Positions 1-13,400 of a DNA stretch of 64,000 nucleotides are shown piece after piece. The translations under genes and the position numbers were made by a program. The notes below the pieces were generated by a model. That model was not told where the DNA came from and did no database searches. It was given only the letters and a program-made list of their open reading frames with translations. Source of the stretch: Styela clava (taxonomy: Eukaryota; Chordata; Ascidiacea; Stolidobranchia; Styelidae). The first letter of the stretch is position 1; each line of letters opens with the position of its first letter. Where the stretch lies: assembly GCF_964204865.1 (NCBI RefSeq), contig NC_135261.1:3906001-3970000 (forward strand), in the 5' to 3' direction.

Positions 1-780
1 TATAGTTTTATGTAAGCAGCGACTAAAACGAAAGATAATTTTTGGGTAAGCCATTAGAACGCAGTTTATTATATCACTAGTTTAAATTTGGGCATTGGAT
101 TCAAATCTAATATTAATAATTTCAACACCAATACGACTCGGTCTAACGCTATAACAATGAGCCATATACTCTTGCAATGTAAGATATTTGCTGACGGGCA
201 GCTGTACCAACAGCTCATTAGGGATAAACCGCAAGTGAAGGCGACATGACATACAGGTATGTGTGTCAATTTATCTGTGTCGTTGGACTATTCTTTCTCA
301 TGTAGGCGAGTTATCCTTTCTCGTGTAGGCAAGTTATAAGTTTCCTTCTATCTCATTAAATTCCAGTAATTATCTTTAGCTGAGTAACTAAGTTGTTTAC
401 ATTGTTATGCGATAAATTTGAATAAATATTTGTTTAGCCGTTTGTCATAGAGACTATTGATTTGAACGCTTGTCTGCTATCGATTTATCGTATTCAGTAT
501 CATCTGGTACTTAAAAATATATTCAAGATGTTTGCACAGTAAATTCATATTTGATATAGTGCTAACAGAGTCAGGCGGGCTGATGGATCCAATTCGGTTC
601 GTATTGCGAATACGATGCTTTATAGAATATTTTATTCGTTCGGTATATGGGTGCTACCATGTTGCTGTGTGTCACCTACACAGATGCAGTGTGAAGTCTG
701 CCGAATAAGTATTGATGTCAGATCCTTGCAATAAATCGCCAAATTAAATGTATATATAAGTGATATCTATCAAAATGGGA
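1..780. other. Non-coding, nothing recognised
   Basis: AT-rich sequence with only short chance open frames. No frame is long, conserved-looking or bounded by convincing splice sites, and no transposon ends were recognised. Confidence 0.5.
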
Positions 781-800
781 AATGCAGTTGTAGACCGTAC

Positions 801-945
801 GCCATGATACAAGCTTGAGATATATCTCAAGCTATAGTGTGGTAGATCTTACTCTATAGTACTAGCTTGATGTAGATCTCACGACAAGTTGCGGTAAACC
901 TTACGCTATAATACCAGCTTGAGGTTGACCTCACGCTATAGTAGC
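801..945. repeat. Imperfect tandem repeat, about 4 units
   Basis: A loosely repeated unit of roughly 30 bases is built around agcttga, a following gtagatctcacg-type segment, and ctatagta. Copies can be followed from near 805 (aagcttgagatatatctcaa), through actagcttgatgtagatctc and ccagcttgaggttgacctca, to ctcacgctatagtagc near 940. Units differ by substitutions and small indels. It looks like an old degenerate minisatellite. Confidence 0.55.
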
Positions 946-1812
946 ATCAAAATATGTATTCTATTCCCAAGATAATACTCATGGAATAGCATAATAGGAT
1001 TTAATATATTAAAACCGAAGTATACTGCAATTCAACTAAGCTTCTTCATATGCGTACAACTATCGGATGGAATTTTGGGATTACTATTACATGTTCTATT
1101 GAAGATTGTGACAATTGCAACAAGAATTTAGAGATCAAATCCTGCGGAATTGAAGGTAATTTTATCATAAGCCGATAAGGGAATAGCGTTTTTGTGTTTA
1201 TGTAAAAAAAAAAGTGAGCAATGCTCCAGTGCATGGACATGAAGGTTCAATGTAATTTTCATGCGCTTTCGCTTTGAACAAGGCCATATATAAGCAGCTA
1301 CTAATATCTAAGGATATTATTAAAAGTACCGGATCTTCCTAGTTCAGCACTGCCTACCTCGTTTATTACATTGAGTTGAGGGTATGAGATTTATACATTT
1401 GAATGTGTAATCTGCGATGCTACCACAGTCAAGTTTAATGCTTTAACCGTCAGATCAAGGTTTTCTGGAATCAGGAATAAAAATGTTAAGTAATGCGAAG
1501 TAAAATAAAGCCAAGTTTGGGGTGAAATATTTAGCCCCATAGCACCCAGAAGAAAAAAAATGTAATTAACAGCATTTTAGTAAAACATTCCATGCGGTTC
1601 GTGTCCAAAAAGTATAGCGTATATTATAAGATCCGCAAATTTGCTAAATTTTTCAGCATGTTTCTTCAATTTGGTAAAGTTCTAGGATAAAAGAAAAATA
1701 TATATTTTTATTCACTTCATAGTAAAATATTTGTTAAAATTTAGCGATCGATTTTTCACGATCATAAAGAAAAACCACTTGTTTTCTCTGGTATAGTCAA
1801 TCTAATATATTT
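946..1812. other. Non-coding, nothing recognised
   Basis: AT-rich spacer up to the hAT element. I see no credible exon or repeat boundary in it. Confidence 0.45.
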
Positions 1813-1820
1813 ATTCAAAT

Positions 1821-3208
1821 CAGTGTTTCCCAAACCGAGTCCGTGGTCTCAAATGAGTCCGCGAAGTGTTTGAATGAGTTTGCAACAAGCCAGAAATTCA
1901 CGTTTTTGCGAAACCTAACTATCTGCAGTTACGATTTACGTTACAATTCACATTAAACATAAAAAGCAAGTTTAATCACATAACCTTAATCGAGTCAAGA
2001 ATTACTGGTTACTGAGTAGAACTGGACATATATTCGAATATTCAACTATTAGAATAGCAATTTACTATTCGAAAATGTGGTAACAGGTGACGCGACAGGT
2101 CACTTGAGCGTCGCTCAATCAAACGATTGATTGGATTTCAAAACGCACTTGCGGATTTCCGATGAAAACAAGAGTCGACATACGCGATGGTTGTTGTTCG
2201 CGCGAGTTCGAACAACGAGGAGTAAAAAAATTTTTTCTGGTAGGTGGTGGCAACCCGAATTTTCTAAGTTGAAAAGCGGCAATACAAAATACTAAAAGTA
2301 AAACCGAGAACACCATAAGTTTTGTTTTATGATGGTCCGCGGCATTTTTTGACATTGCAAATCGCGAAATTTCGGGTGCTACCGTAGTATGCGTACCAGG
2401 GCATTTCCCCTTAGAATTCTTTGCTTTACTGCCTCCACATCGGTACGTACAGTACTGGAGCGCCGTAACTGTTGTACGAACAGCTCAGATTTGTCGAATT
2501 CACAAAAATACGAATCAAAACAAAACATATTCGGGCTCTTTGCCACGCATTTTTGTGTCCACGGATTGTCATGATATTTTCTGAATAGTATTGCTTTTAT
2601 TTCGTCAACACCATTGCAGATTATGAAATGATTACAATTTAATTAATAATGAAGCAAGGCAATGAATATGTATTTTTGATTCACTAATATACTTAAATAT
2701 ATTTTTAATAAGTTTCAAATCAAGTTGTACTCTCTGTAAATTTATAGCAGATAGTAGGATTTTTCCTACGGCGATAACAAATTCGCAAGATTGCAAAAAA
2801 TATGTATCAAAACTAAATATAATCGGGCAATATATTCTCATATTATTATGTTCGCAGATTGCCCTGGCATTCCAAAGAAGTGTTGCTTTCATCTTGTCGC
2901 AGGTCGACGCAACCGCGAGTTACCAAAAACACAATTCAATTAAAATAGAAAGACATTTTAAATTCTCGTGGTTGTCATGATTGAATATTGTGCGACAGAA
3001 AAACCAATTATACACTAAAAAAAGTCGGCTCTTTAAATGAACGCGTAATTGCGGCGAATTCACGATTTTGAAAATCGTTAGAATTCTGTTGTGTTCGGTT
3101 TTATTGCTTCTTCACACAAGGTACGGTTGCAATAAACGCACCTTGAGTCCGCAAAGGTTTTTGCCGGTGGTAAAATAGTCCGCGACCAAAAAAGGTTGGG
3201 AAACGCTG
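1821..3208. mobile_element. Non-autonomous hAT-type DNA transposon
   Basis: The left end reads cagtgtttcccaaaccg and the right end, read on the other strand, reads cagcgtttcccaacc. These are terminal inverted repeats of the hAT type. The flanking 8-mers are attcaaat (1813-1820) and atttaaat (3209-3216), a 7/8 match to an 8-bp target-site duplication as hAT elements make. Subterminal 'gtccgtgg'/'gtccgcga' motifs occur at both ends. The 1.39-kb interior has no recognisable transposase, so it is a deletion derivative or MITE. The mismatches suggest an old insertion. Confidence 0.8.
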
Positions 3209-3306
3209 ATTTAAATGATCATTTTAGCAAATATCCCAAATGATTTCAAAACCTAAATTGGAAGAATATGCTTCTTTTGAGCAATACCTTGTAGTTATTT
3301 TGATAC

Positions 3307-3534
3307 TCCCGTAGTATGTGAACCAAGATGGCGGATACCGGAAAGTATTATACGTGGGTTAGGCCATAAGTTTAGGTACATATACTACGGGAGTCAATTG
3401 GCTAGTGCCCGAACTCGTAATAGAACTAAAATAGGGAACATTCGAATAAAATTATGGCCTAACCATTACCACCTGGTACACATATATATATACTACGTTC
3501 CGGTGTCCGCCAAATTGGTTCACATACTACGGGA
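3307..3534. mobile_element. Foldback MITE
   Basis: The left arm begins tcccgtagtatgtgaaccaa then gatggcggataccgg. The reverse complement of the right end reads tcccgtagtatgtgaaccaa then tttggcggacaccgg, so the inverted repeat is about 35 bp with few mismatches. Further in, gttaggccataa is matched by ttatggcctaac, extending the foldback structure. An extra tactacggga copy lies inside the left half near 3380. I see no clear target-site duplication and no coding capacity. Superfamily unknown. Confidence 0.75.
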
Positions 3535-3880
3535 TTACCGTTATTTTATTGCCACTAATTAGACATATTCCTCTCGATCTTCGTAAAATATTTTACCTCC
3601 GAGTTCACATACATTGTAATCCATTTGTAATTTGTAATTGACCACCAGTACGAACTGGACACCCAGTCTAGCTCGCGATGAGTTTTGATCAAGTTAGATT
3701 TAAATATAGTTTATTGCTTTGATGAATGCTATTATTAGGCTGATAAAATAACATAAATATTTTTTCTTTCATTCCAGTGGCTATAAATTTCAACTCGTCG
3801 GAAACAACAATTGACTGTAACGAGTACGAAAAGTTTTTGAGACATTACTATCACCCACTTATGTCAGATCAATAATTGAT

Positions 3881-4222
3881 ATGAATACAACAGATATATC
3901 GGACTCAAACAAAAGCACACCCTTAATAGACACTACTGGGTCAACTGAAGATCATTTTCCTTTATTTGTGGTAGTAGGGATGGTCACTGCTCTCGCCGTA
4001 TTATTCATATTCCTGATAGTACTATTCTGTCAAACTTTTGCAAAATCTCCAGCAAGAAACCAGCAGTATCATGATGTCCAATGTTCTAATACTGGTTCTG
4101 GAAAAGGCTTGCTTCAAGGAAAGCATAAGCGCTGTGATGATATACGCATAGTATATAGAAATGATACTTCTCAAGGCAATCCACCCAGTGGAAGTGTAAT
4201 GACTGAAGTTGATATGACATAA
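3881..4222 (+). CDS. Small single-pass membrane protein, intronless coding region
   Basis: A 113-residue frame starts at an ATG 103 bases after a good splice acceptor (ttctttcattccag, exon from 3778). The first 26 or so residues are polar and Thr/Ser rich, with N-glycosylation sequons NTT and NKS. One strongly hydrophobic segment follows (residues about 27-51, FPLFVVVGMVTALAVL then FIFLIVLFC). The tail of about 60 residues is basic, with three Cys and a YRND motif. There is no signal peptide, so an N-out signal-anchor (type III) topology is likely. A second frame in the same exon, upstream of the ATG, stays open for about 30 codons from the acceptor (NFNSSETTIDCNEYEKF...) and stops just before it. 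It could be the end of another isoform or a shifted ectodomain. Family not recognised. Confidence 0.5.
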   Translation: MNTTDISDSNKSTPLIDTTGSTEDHFPLFVVVGMVTALAVLFIFLIVLFCQTFAKSPARNQQYHDVQCSNTGSGKGLLQGKHKRCDDIRIVYRNDTSQGNPPSGSVMTEVDMT

Positions 4223-4300
4223 TACAAACTGTTCTAGTATAAAGAAACAGTCTTGCAGTGCAAAAAGCGAAAATCGCGAAGATCTTGTAGAATTTAACAA

Positions 4301-6870
4301 AATTCCAAATTTAGGTATATTCTAATTTCACGTATTGTATATAAGAAATATTTAAAAAACCCGTTTTTGAGTTTGTTTTTAATAATTTGTGATATCAGCA
4401 TTTACCAATTCATTTGAGAATATACTATCATTTTCTGCGGGAAAATCCATTTAGAATATCTGAAAACAAAATTGAAAATTCCCACCTTTGTTTGATCTGT
4501 ATAGCATGCAATTTGAATGGGATTAAGTAAGTTGTACATCTGTTTAGAAAAAAATAGCCTATTCTTCAGATCACTGCCAATTTGAATATCGATGTGGTTA
4601 TTAGTCTAAACATGTTTGCAAAACTTGGGCAATGGATGCTTGAATAAATGTAAATCGACTAACAAAAACATTTTGTAAATATCCTTGTCAATGAATAATT
4701 TCGTTTCAATATTTGCCTTTGTCGTAAATTGTAAAGTTACTGCAGTGGGAAGTCTACTAAGATATTGTGTATCGAACTAAGGGTACTTTATTCTTGTCTA
4801 CTTTCAATCTGGCCGTTGCGACAAGGATACTTGAACGACAGAGTATGAGAGTGATAAATATTCTATCTATATGAGGTCATTGCCACAAGGTACTTGAAAG
4901 AGATAGTAATAGAATAATAAATATGATAAACATATTCTCGTTCAACGAAATAGCACAGATATTCCGTTAAAAAGAGATGTTGTTATTCTTATTGATGTAA
5001 TATTAAGCGCATCTATAATAGTGCGGGATAATTTCAATTTTCTTTGTTTATTTTGAACACGTTATTTCATGGATAATTTATCAGTAATGCCATATAGAGA
5101 TTATCACATAGCAATGTTATTTTTACACTGTCTTTAAACCGGAAGCTTTTGCTGAGCGTTTAAGGTTCGACTTTATTGGCACTAAAAGCCAGAGATATCG
5201 GGCTCCAAACTACCCAATGTAAACAGCTAGCTGCCCGAAAATGTAATAAATTGCGTATACTGTTATAAAACCTAAATTTGCCTCCCATAGCCCAATTCTG
5301 TGTGTATAAATAAGCCTTTCCCTATTGGGATCGGGAATGCATAATACTTAATAAAAAGCTAAAATGAAGACGTATTGGTCCAATGTCATGAAGATTTAAT
5401 GTGTGTCACGATAAATGCGATCATATTCTAACATGTAACAATCATTGATATTTTCAGATACTACGTTTCTAAATATTCGTTCCACAAAGTAAATTGTATA
5501 AGCATTTTTCCTGGTTCGGTAATTACCTTAATTAAGTCTGCTTGATAATCCACTTTCGATGCTAATATAGTCAAGTTCTATAGCCAGACTCCCAAACTCA
5601 CTCGAAACCCGAAAAACACGCATTTAAGCGTTTAATCACAAATGTTGTTATTCATATGTACACACTAACGCAACACCAACGACAGCGATATGATTTTATT
5701 TCTGATAATACCCGCTCATATGAAGTTTGAAATACCTAAATATGGCTATATACCAAATGTGCAAATTATTTTGATAATCGGTACGTTAATAATTTTTAAT
5801 TTGAAAATAAATATTGTATTAAACGTTCTTCTGTTTCATGGGTGATAAGTGGGATTTGGAGGTGTGAAATACATATTATGAAGGAGGGAATATACTATAA
5901 ATTTAGGGTTCCAAACTTCAGTTAGATGTATTAGCGAAATTTCTTAAAAAATGTTTTGATCTGTAATACCACGAACAAGAAATGAGATTATTTTCTCACA
6001 TTTATAGTTATCTTATACAACGTTTTAGATTGTTCGATCCACAAAATCTTTTGTACATAAACTACCGATATATAACAGTTCTTATTTTTAGAAACAATTT
6101 ATTATTCCTGGTTTTGCATTGCCTACAACCGTCAGTTGCTGTGTCAACAAATTTAATCTATCCATCCGCACTCATGCGAAAGTCAACAACATGTATTTTA
6201 ACGTTTTATCATAAATGGTGCGGTTCATGATACCCACAGCAGTGCAGCAAAAATGACAGCGACATTCTATTATTTCTAATAATATCGACTCATGAAATAT
6301 TTAAATAACTATATCTGTGGTAAATTAATCGTGCATATAATTTTGCTATTCAGTACGTTATTAATTTTTACTTTGAAAAGGAATATTAAACTTTTTATTT
6401 CAATTTATTGAGTGATCTTTCATAATCCTACGTGTTGACAGTCGTATAGTTCTGGTTCGCCAACATTGTTTCATCCGTAAGTAATTGTAAAGGGTCTCAT
6501 GGGAAATGTGTTGACAGGTCATTGAAACTTCCTAACATATCAGGGTATGATAAGGTCTTTATACAATTTCAATATTTTAGGAAGTCAGATCTCAATATAT
6601 CTTAACCAGGTTTTTATCCAGTAATTGTTTTGGAATTTTTACTTCATTCAATAGATTTGTGAGAGCCAAAATAATATATGTTATCGATAAATTCCTTTTG
6701 CAATCTTTAAAAAATTCAAGATTTTATGGACACCCTGTATATCTGTAGCTCAGTTCACACTTCATGCTTGGGGAACGTATTGGCAGGTCAATTTGACTCA
6801 GTAATGGAATCTCATGCCTATGCACGTTGCTTGTACACAACAAAAACAAATATTAGTTTCATATAAAACG
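4301..6870. other. Long non-coding stretch
   Basis: An AATAAA lies near 4643 and may serve the gene ending at 4222. The rest is AT-rich with only short chance frames. I recognise no exon, RNA gene or transposon end in it. Confidence 0.4.
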
Positions 6871-6877
6871 GAGAAAA

Positions 6878-9327
6878 GTCGATGGGACGACATAACTAAA
6901 TGGCAAATTACTGCACTTTTTCTAGATACCAGCCCAGTTCGGATATGGAAATAACTACCTAGTTATCCATTATTCTAGATGGAAGAAAAAATAACCACGG
7001 ACAAATGCCTGTTTTACAACAATAACATGTCGTAGCTGTCTATGTATCGATTGGAGATTATGCAAAGTCTTGTCCATTTGGAGAATGACACACATAGTGT
7101 AAATAATAAATTTTTATATATCCGGTTGGATTAACTTACCTTTAGTAAATTTGGAAATTAAATAACTTCTGTTTGATATACGGCCGACAAAGTACGTTTC
7201 TCCCAAAGTCGTTGAGTTCGAGTAATATTCTCGTGCTTCAGAACATAAATTCCCGTTTTTTTAGATTGTTAAACATCAATGTTGAAATTTGAAACTAAAA
7301 CAAGAGAACAAGATGAATTTGAACCCGGTAACGGACTTAAAATAAGTGCCACAACTTGCATATTCGTGAGTTGAGTGACGAAGCCAGAATATGATTTTGA
7401 ATGCCATAAAGTTGGATTTGGAGTGGGTTACAGCAAATTCTTAAATGACCTTCCATTCGTATTATCTTCAATTTACAGGGCGCAATGAAACTAACTGTTT
7501 ATTGGCATCTGGATTTTGATCCAAAACTTCAGTTTAGAAGTGAATCTTTTGCGCCATCTACCGGATATTAAAGAAGAGTTTGTATATTTTTATCATGAAC
7601 TTGTTTACATAGAAAACAAAATAATAATGGATGAAGTAACGGATTGATTTTATTGAGAAAGTGTCTGATTCAATCCATATGTATTATGAATTAACAGCAA
7701 AACACAAACAAATACCCATTCAAGTTTGCATCTGAGACAAATAACTTGTAAAATGACAATTGCGTTACAGTCCTGTACTGGTAAGCTTTGAGTGGCTGAC
7801 TTGCCGTTTGCTTTGTTCTCTATCGATATATTTATGGAACATTCTATTTTGTGCTTATACTGTGAATTCACAACTAGGATTCAGACAAGTCTTGCACTTT
7901 GTTTTCGTTTAGTTCGTTTCATTCAAAAATACGATATTTTCGAATTTTAGAATTGTGATAATCGATATAAAACACAAGCGAAATTGCTAATTTTGCCTTC
8001 CTATACCCATTTTTGTCTAAAAACGACATATTTAATTTTACATTGCAATCGATATTTATAATTTGCGTAATTCTTAGGATTTTTTATAAATATGAACCTC
8101 CCGTCGATGGGACGACATAACCAAATGGCAAATTACTGCACTTTTTCTAGATACCAGCCCAGTTCGGATATGGAAATAACTACCTAGTTATCCATTATTC
8201 TAGATGGAAGAAAAAATAACCACGGACAAATGCCTGTTTTACAACAATAACATGTCGTAGCTGTCTATGTATCGATTGGAGATTATGCAAAGTCTTGTCC
8301 ATTTGGAGAATGACACACATAGTGTAAATAATAAATTTTTATATATCCGGTTGGATTAACTTACCTTTAGTAAATTTGGAAATTAAATAACTTCTGTTTG
8401 ATATACGGCCGACAAAGTACGTTTCTCCCAAAGTCGTTGAGTTCGAGTAATATTCTCGTGCTTCAGAACATAAATTCCCGTTTTTTTAGATTGTTAAACA
8501 TCAATGTTGAAATTTGAAACTAAAACAAGAGAACAAGATGAATTTGAACCCGGTAACGGACTTAAAATAAGTGCCACAACTTGCATATTCGTGAGTTGAG
8601 TGACGAAGCCAGAATATGATTTTGAATGCCATAAAGTTGGATTTGGAGTGGGTTACAGCAAATTCTTAAATGACCTTCCATTCGTATTATCTTCAATTTA
8701 CAGGGCGCAATGAAACTAACTGTTTATTGGCATCTGGATTTTGATCCAAAACTTCAGTTTAGAAGTGAATCTTTTGCGCCATCTACCGGATATTAAAGAA
8801 GAGTTTGTATATTTTTATCATGAACTTGTTTACATAGAAAACAAAATAATAATGGATGAAGTAACGGATTGATTTTATTGAGAAAGTGTCTGATTCAATC
8901 CATATGTATTATGAATTAACAGCAAAACACAAACAAATACCCATTCAAGTTTGCATCTGAGACAAATAACTTGTAAAATGACAATTGCGTTACAGTCCTG
9001 TACTGGTAAGCTTTGAGTGGCTGACTTGCCGTTTGCTTTGTTCTCTATCGATATATTTGTGGAACATTCTATTTTGTGCTTATACTGTGAATTCACAACT
9101 AGGATTCAGACAAGTCTTGCACTTTGTTTTCGTTTAGTTCGTTTCATTCAAAAATACGATATTTTCGAATTTTAGAATTGTGATAATCGATATAAAACAC
9201 AAGCGAAATTGCTAATTTTGCCTTCCTATACCCATTTTTGTCTAAAAACGACATATTTAATTTTACATTGCAATCGATATTTATAATTTGCGTAATTCTT
9301 AGGATTTTTTATAAATATGAACCTCCC
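6878..9327. repeat. Direct tandem duplication, 2 x 1,225 bp
   Basis: Copy 1 is 6878-8102 and copy 2 is 8103-9327, at an exact offset of 1,225 bases. Comparing lines by eye I found only two differences: ataactaaat against ataaccaaat near 6896/8121, and tatttatgg against tatttgtgg near 7836/9061. The join reads cctccc followed directly by gtcgatggg. Each copy contains, on the - strand, a frame of about 30 codons ending at a good donor (aaag/gtaagtt; 7140 in copy 1, 8365 in copy 2) that includes YYSNSTTLGETYFVGRISN. This is possibly an exon. The duplication is either very recent or an assembly duplicate. Confidence 0.9.
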
Positions 9328-10435
9328 GATTTATGTATTTATTATAATCGACATAATAATGAACCTAGTGCTGATTTTTTTTTTTATAAAACTATGATAG
9401 TTCATTCTATGTTATTTGAAGCTGTTAAGCCGTTCAAAATTAGGCTATAACCTGATTTCATTTGATCCTGATTAATCAAAGATTTTAAACTTAAACACTC
9501 GCTGAAGTTTATTAGTATTGTTATCAGAGCAAGATTTGCATAGTAAGATACAACTTACTTTTGCTCAAGTTCGTCCGCGTCTTTGTTTGGATACATGCAT
9601 AGAAAATACAACTATAATAATTGTTATGTGGATCGTACGTTTTTGAACTTTGCATCTTAAAATAATGGACAACACAAAACAGATTTAATCATAGCCCGGG
9701 GCTTTTTTGCGTTGAGTGTTTGAAATGCAAAATTCGAAAATATTTGCCGCACAGTATGAAGAATTATATTTACTTGAAAAAATGTGAGGTCGTGAAACGC
9801 TGTCGCCTATTTTGAAAGAATTGCAAGTTTCTTTGAGCTTTGGTATACGCCGATTTTACGCTTTGCGTTCCAAACGAGATTCTGCACTAGGAAAATAAAA
9901 TTGAATTGATTTATTTGAAGAACAGTACAAGTATGTTGATGTTTGAACATGTAAAAACAAGTTTTTCAAAGTATACTTAATTCAATTAAAGTGAATATTT
10001 GAGCATCGTTCCAAAGCTACATGCAATGGCGACGAGCTTGCCAACAACTACAAGTCTCATACTCGATTGAATAAGTAATTTGTCAGTCAATCTTTTGCGT
10101 TTACTTCACGCCACCACAATGAGCAAGAATCAAATGTCAAAACATACTGTAACGAGATTTTACACATACAGTACAACCTACTCAGACTGAAAGTTGAGAG
10201 TAGAAGAGAATGATTTCTGAGCAAAGTTGCGGAAGATCACTGAAATTCCAAGAGATACTGAAACTCAAGAAAGTAACGATTGAGACATGATGTGACTTAA
10301 TAGCGGCTTATCTTCTGCAAAGAATTTCCTATTGTTTGGAGCAAACATATGTAGCATCTATTTTAAAATATATCTATTCAATTCATTCAATAAAGTCGGA
10401 GTTCTCTTTGTTTTTATTTTGATTACAGAGTTGAA
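9328..10435. other. Upstream region of the collectin-like gene
   Basis: AT-rich with no recognisable gene. It holds whatever promoter drives the lectin gene at 10436, but I cannot pick out a TATA box or initiator with confidence. Confidence 0.35.
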
Positions 10436-13400
10436 ATGAGGTTTTCCGTCTGTTTGTTAATTTTATTCTGTTGTGCATTGTTAGCCTATGGCCAACAGAG
10501 TTTCCAATTAGCTTACCTAGCCCAACAAGTTAACGAGTACTGCAACATCCGAGAAGGAGGTGACACATCAGCGAGCCAAGTTCACACCACGCAAATGGCG
10601 AGGATTGGCAAAGCGGGGCCTGCTGGACCTCCAGGACCGCGAGGAAAGCCCGGTGTGATTAACTACGAAATAATTTCAATAATGATCCAAGAAAAATTTG
10701 AAGGTAAGCTTATAACAGCTGTTAGGTTTAGCAAGAGAAAAGTAAGAAAGAGCAATGAGCAATTTTGTGAACAGATTCTATTTTGTAGTAAGTTTTACAT
10801 GTGAATTATAGTATGTACTATGCACCATTCATTCCCAACACCCCCGCTCACAAGCTCGAAGCCACTTTGATCTCACGTCCCAGAAAGCCGTGTTACTGAA
10901 TATAAAGAGGATTTTGGTATAGAAAAACCTCGCTGCACTAACAGACACTAGCCGCATAATTGGTACGATATATGCTTGTTAAAAGCGTTGAATTGACTAT
11001 GTTGCCATCGGCGGTTTGAAATCTCGGGCACAAATTCAATGCCCCATTCAGGGTGTGATAAAGTGGGTTGTAAGTGTAACAATGAGAAATCTACAAAACT
11101 ATTCTTAATGACTTTATGACAAGAAATACAACAAACATTGAAAAAATCGTGAAAGCTTGTAAACCCCATGTAAGACAGAAGGCCAAAAATTGGATGGTTT
11201 TCAAACTTATGATATAAACTAGTATTCTCCCTAGTATTGTATTTTCATGGGATATTTTTAAATTCAGGGGATGATAGAAATCTTGCTACTAGCTGTAAAA
11301 TTATATGAAACTTACAAAACGAAGTTATGTATTTGCCTGGCTATCTGCATTGGTATAAACGCCACTTTCGCGATATTCAAATACAATTATATACATCTAA
11401 ATAAGAGATATATGAAAAGTTCCCATAAAGTCTTAATATCTGATTTAAGTTATGCTAAAATATTTCTTCCAATAATTATATAATGCACTTATATAATTCA
11501 TGTTTATTTTATATTTTAGCCCTTGAAGACGAGATTTCCTCACTGAAGACAAATATGGCACTCTACAATAAACTAGTGGGAGGTAAATCGAGGAAAATGA
11601 ATATTCTTTCCTTACAATATTTTATTTTATATATTTATATAAATGCTTGAAGGAAGGTTATGCGCTCTTAATCAGAAGAAAATTACTTGATCCCTGAGCG
11701 AGGTACGGCGAGCACCGTAATGCCAAGAGCTTCTGATACTGTATACAAATATGACGCATTGCTAATGTTCAGTAAACGCTGCTTGACGCAATAATGAAGC
11801 AGTCAGTACGATAAGGCAACCATTGAAGTGCCGGAAGCTACAGCACTAAATACTTGAGAGGTTCGTCGATGTTTCTATTCCCGATATATATATACTTTAA
11901 TTACAAAGGTGTTTATGGACGCTATGAACTTGTTAATCGTGCTTGGCATCGTTGGCAGCTCAAGTAAATTATCTCAAGTTAAAACTTAGTGCCTACCACC
12001 TTATTCGAAGCGCAAACTGTTGAAAATTAACGACCACGATATTGTAACACTAAATAATGCCAAAAGCGTTAACATACGTTTTGTACATGTCAATTCAGAA
12101 CGACGTCAAACAATTATATATTTTTTTACAGCCTTATGCCCAGTAAAATACAAAGACAGATGCTATTGGGTGATTAAACATTCAGTGACCGCAATAGAAG
12201 GGCGTATGCTTTGCAAAATAATCGGTGGAGAAGCAGCTCACATACGTGATGCAACGCATTTTAACATGGTCATTAAATATCTCATTCCTGTGATACAAAG
12301 AGAGGGCGAAGGTTTTTGGACTGGAATGGATTACGAACGACAGGTATATAATAGAAATATAATTAAAGTGAATGCCATTGAGATATTAAGCGCATTAGAC
12401 GTAAATTTAGACTTGGTGACATGGAGCATCGAAGACTTCTTGCAGTGTTTTTGCCTGCCTAATTAACACTGTCGGGGGGACTTGACAGGAAGACTCGAAG
12501 TGACTAAAGTAATCTCAGTGAAATGATTCGGAATTGTACATAACTTTACCGCCAGTGAGACTTAGCTCAATGGTAGACTCGACTCGTGATTAGGATCACC
12601 CTTTAGTTGATTTTCATCATTTACCCAATGTCCCAGACTCGTACCGAGATAACTGCGTGCGAGATTTAGCTCAGTAATTGGCTTGGCCATGTACTCGCGA
12701 TTCGGAAGATCTACCCAAAACTACTAACTTAAGCAAGCAATAAAAGGTTATTAATATTATAAAACATAGTGCTTCCGATACAGAGAAATCTTCTACCATG
12801 GTGCCCATTTACACAATTCACTCAAGGAAAACTTTTATAGTATACACATTTTGAGAAAAAAATTTCACCTTACAAATTTGCTAAGAAGTAAAAGCGAGAA
12901 TAAATTTAGAGAAACCCCGAACTAGGACGATAAACTCTCAGTTATTCACATTCTTGAACATAAAAAGTAACTAGAGGCCACGTATTTTGTCTTATTGACC
13001 TTTTTCATTCAAGGATAAATAAAAAAAAATTCTTTCATATCTTTTCTTCTGCTGATTGGATTTGATGGGACCAACTACTTGTCCTGTTCCTATGCTTTTG
13101 CACCAACCGATTTGTATGCATATAACGCAAGGATTCTATAGCAAGAATGAGGATAACTATTCTAAGTGATCCAAAAGTCTATCAATTTTATTTTTTATTT
13201 TTTTCAAATCTACCAAATAACCATTCAACAAACCGATTTTTTGCGAAATTTATATTTAAACTTTTTCGTACGGTTATGTCAATTTTTAACAGTATTATAT
13301 CTAAAAATATGTGAAATTTTTATAATTTATATTTCAGCCCCCAGCTCGATTAGTTTTATCCGATAAAACGAATGCAACATATGTACGTTGGGCTTCACGA

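Noticed and set aside
12556-12720. A functional tRNA gene.
   Set aside because: Only an A-box-like motif is present; B box and acceptor stem pairing are missing.
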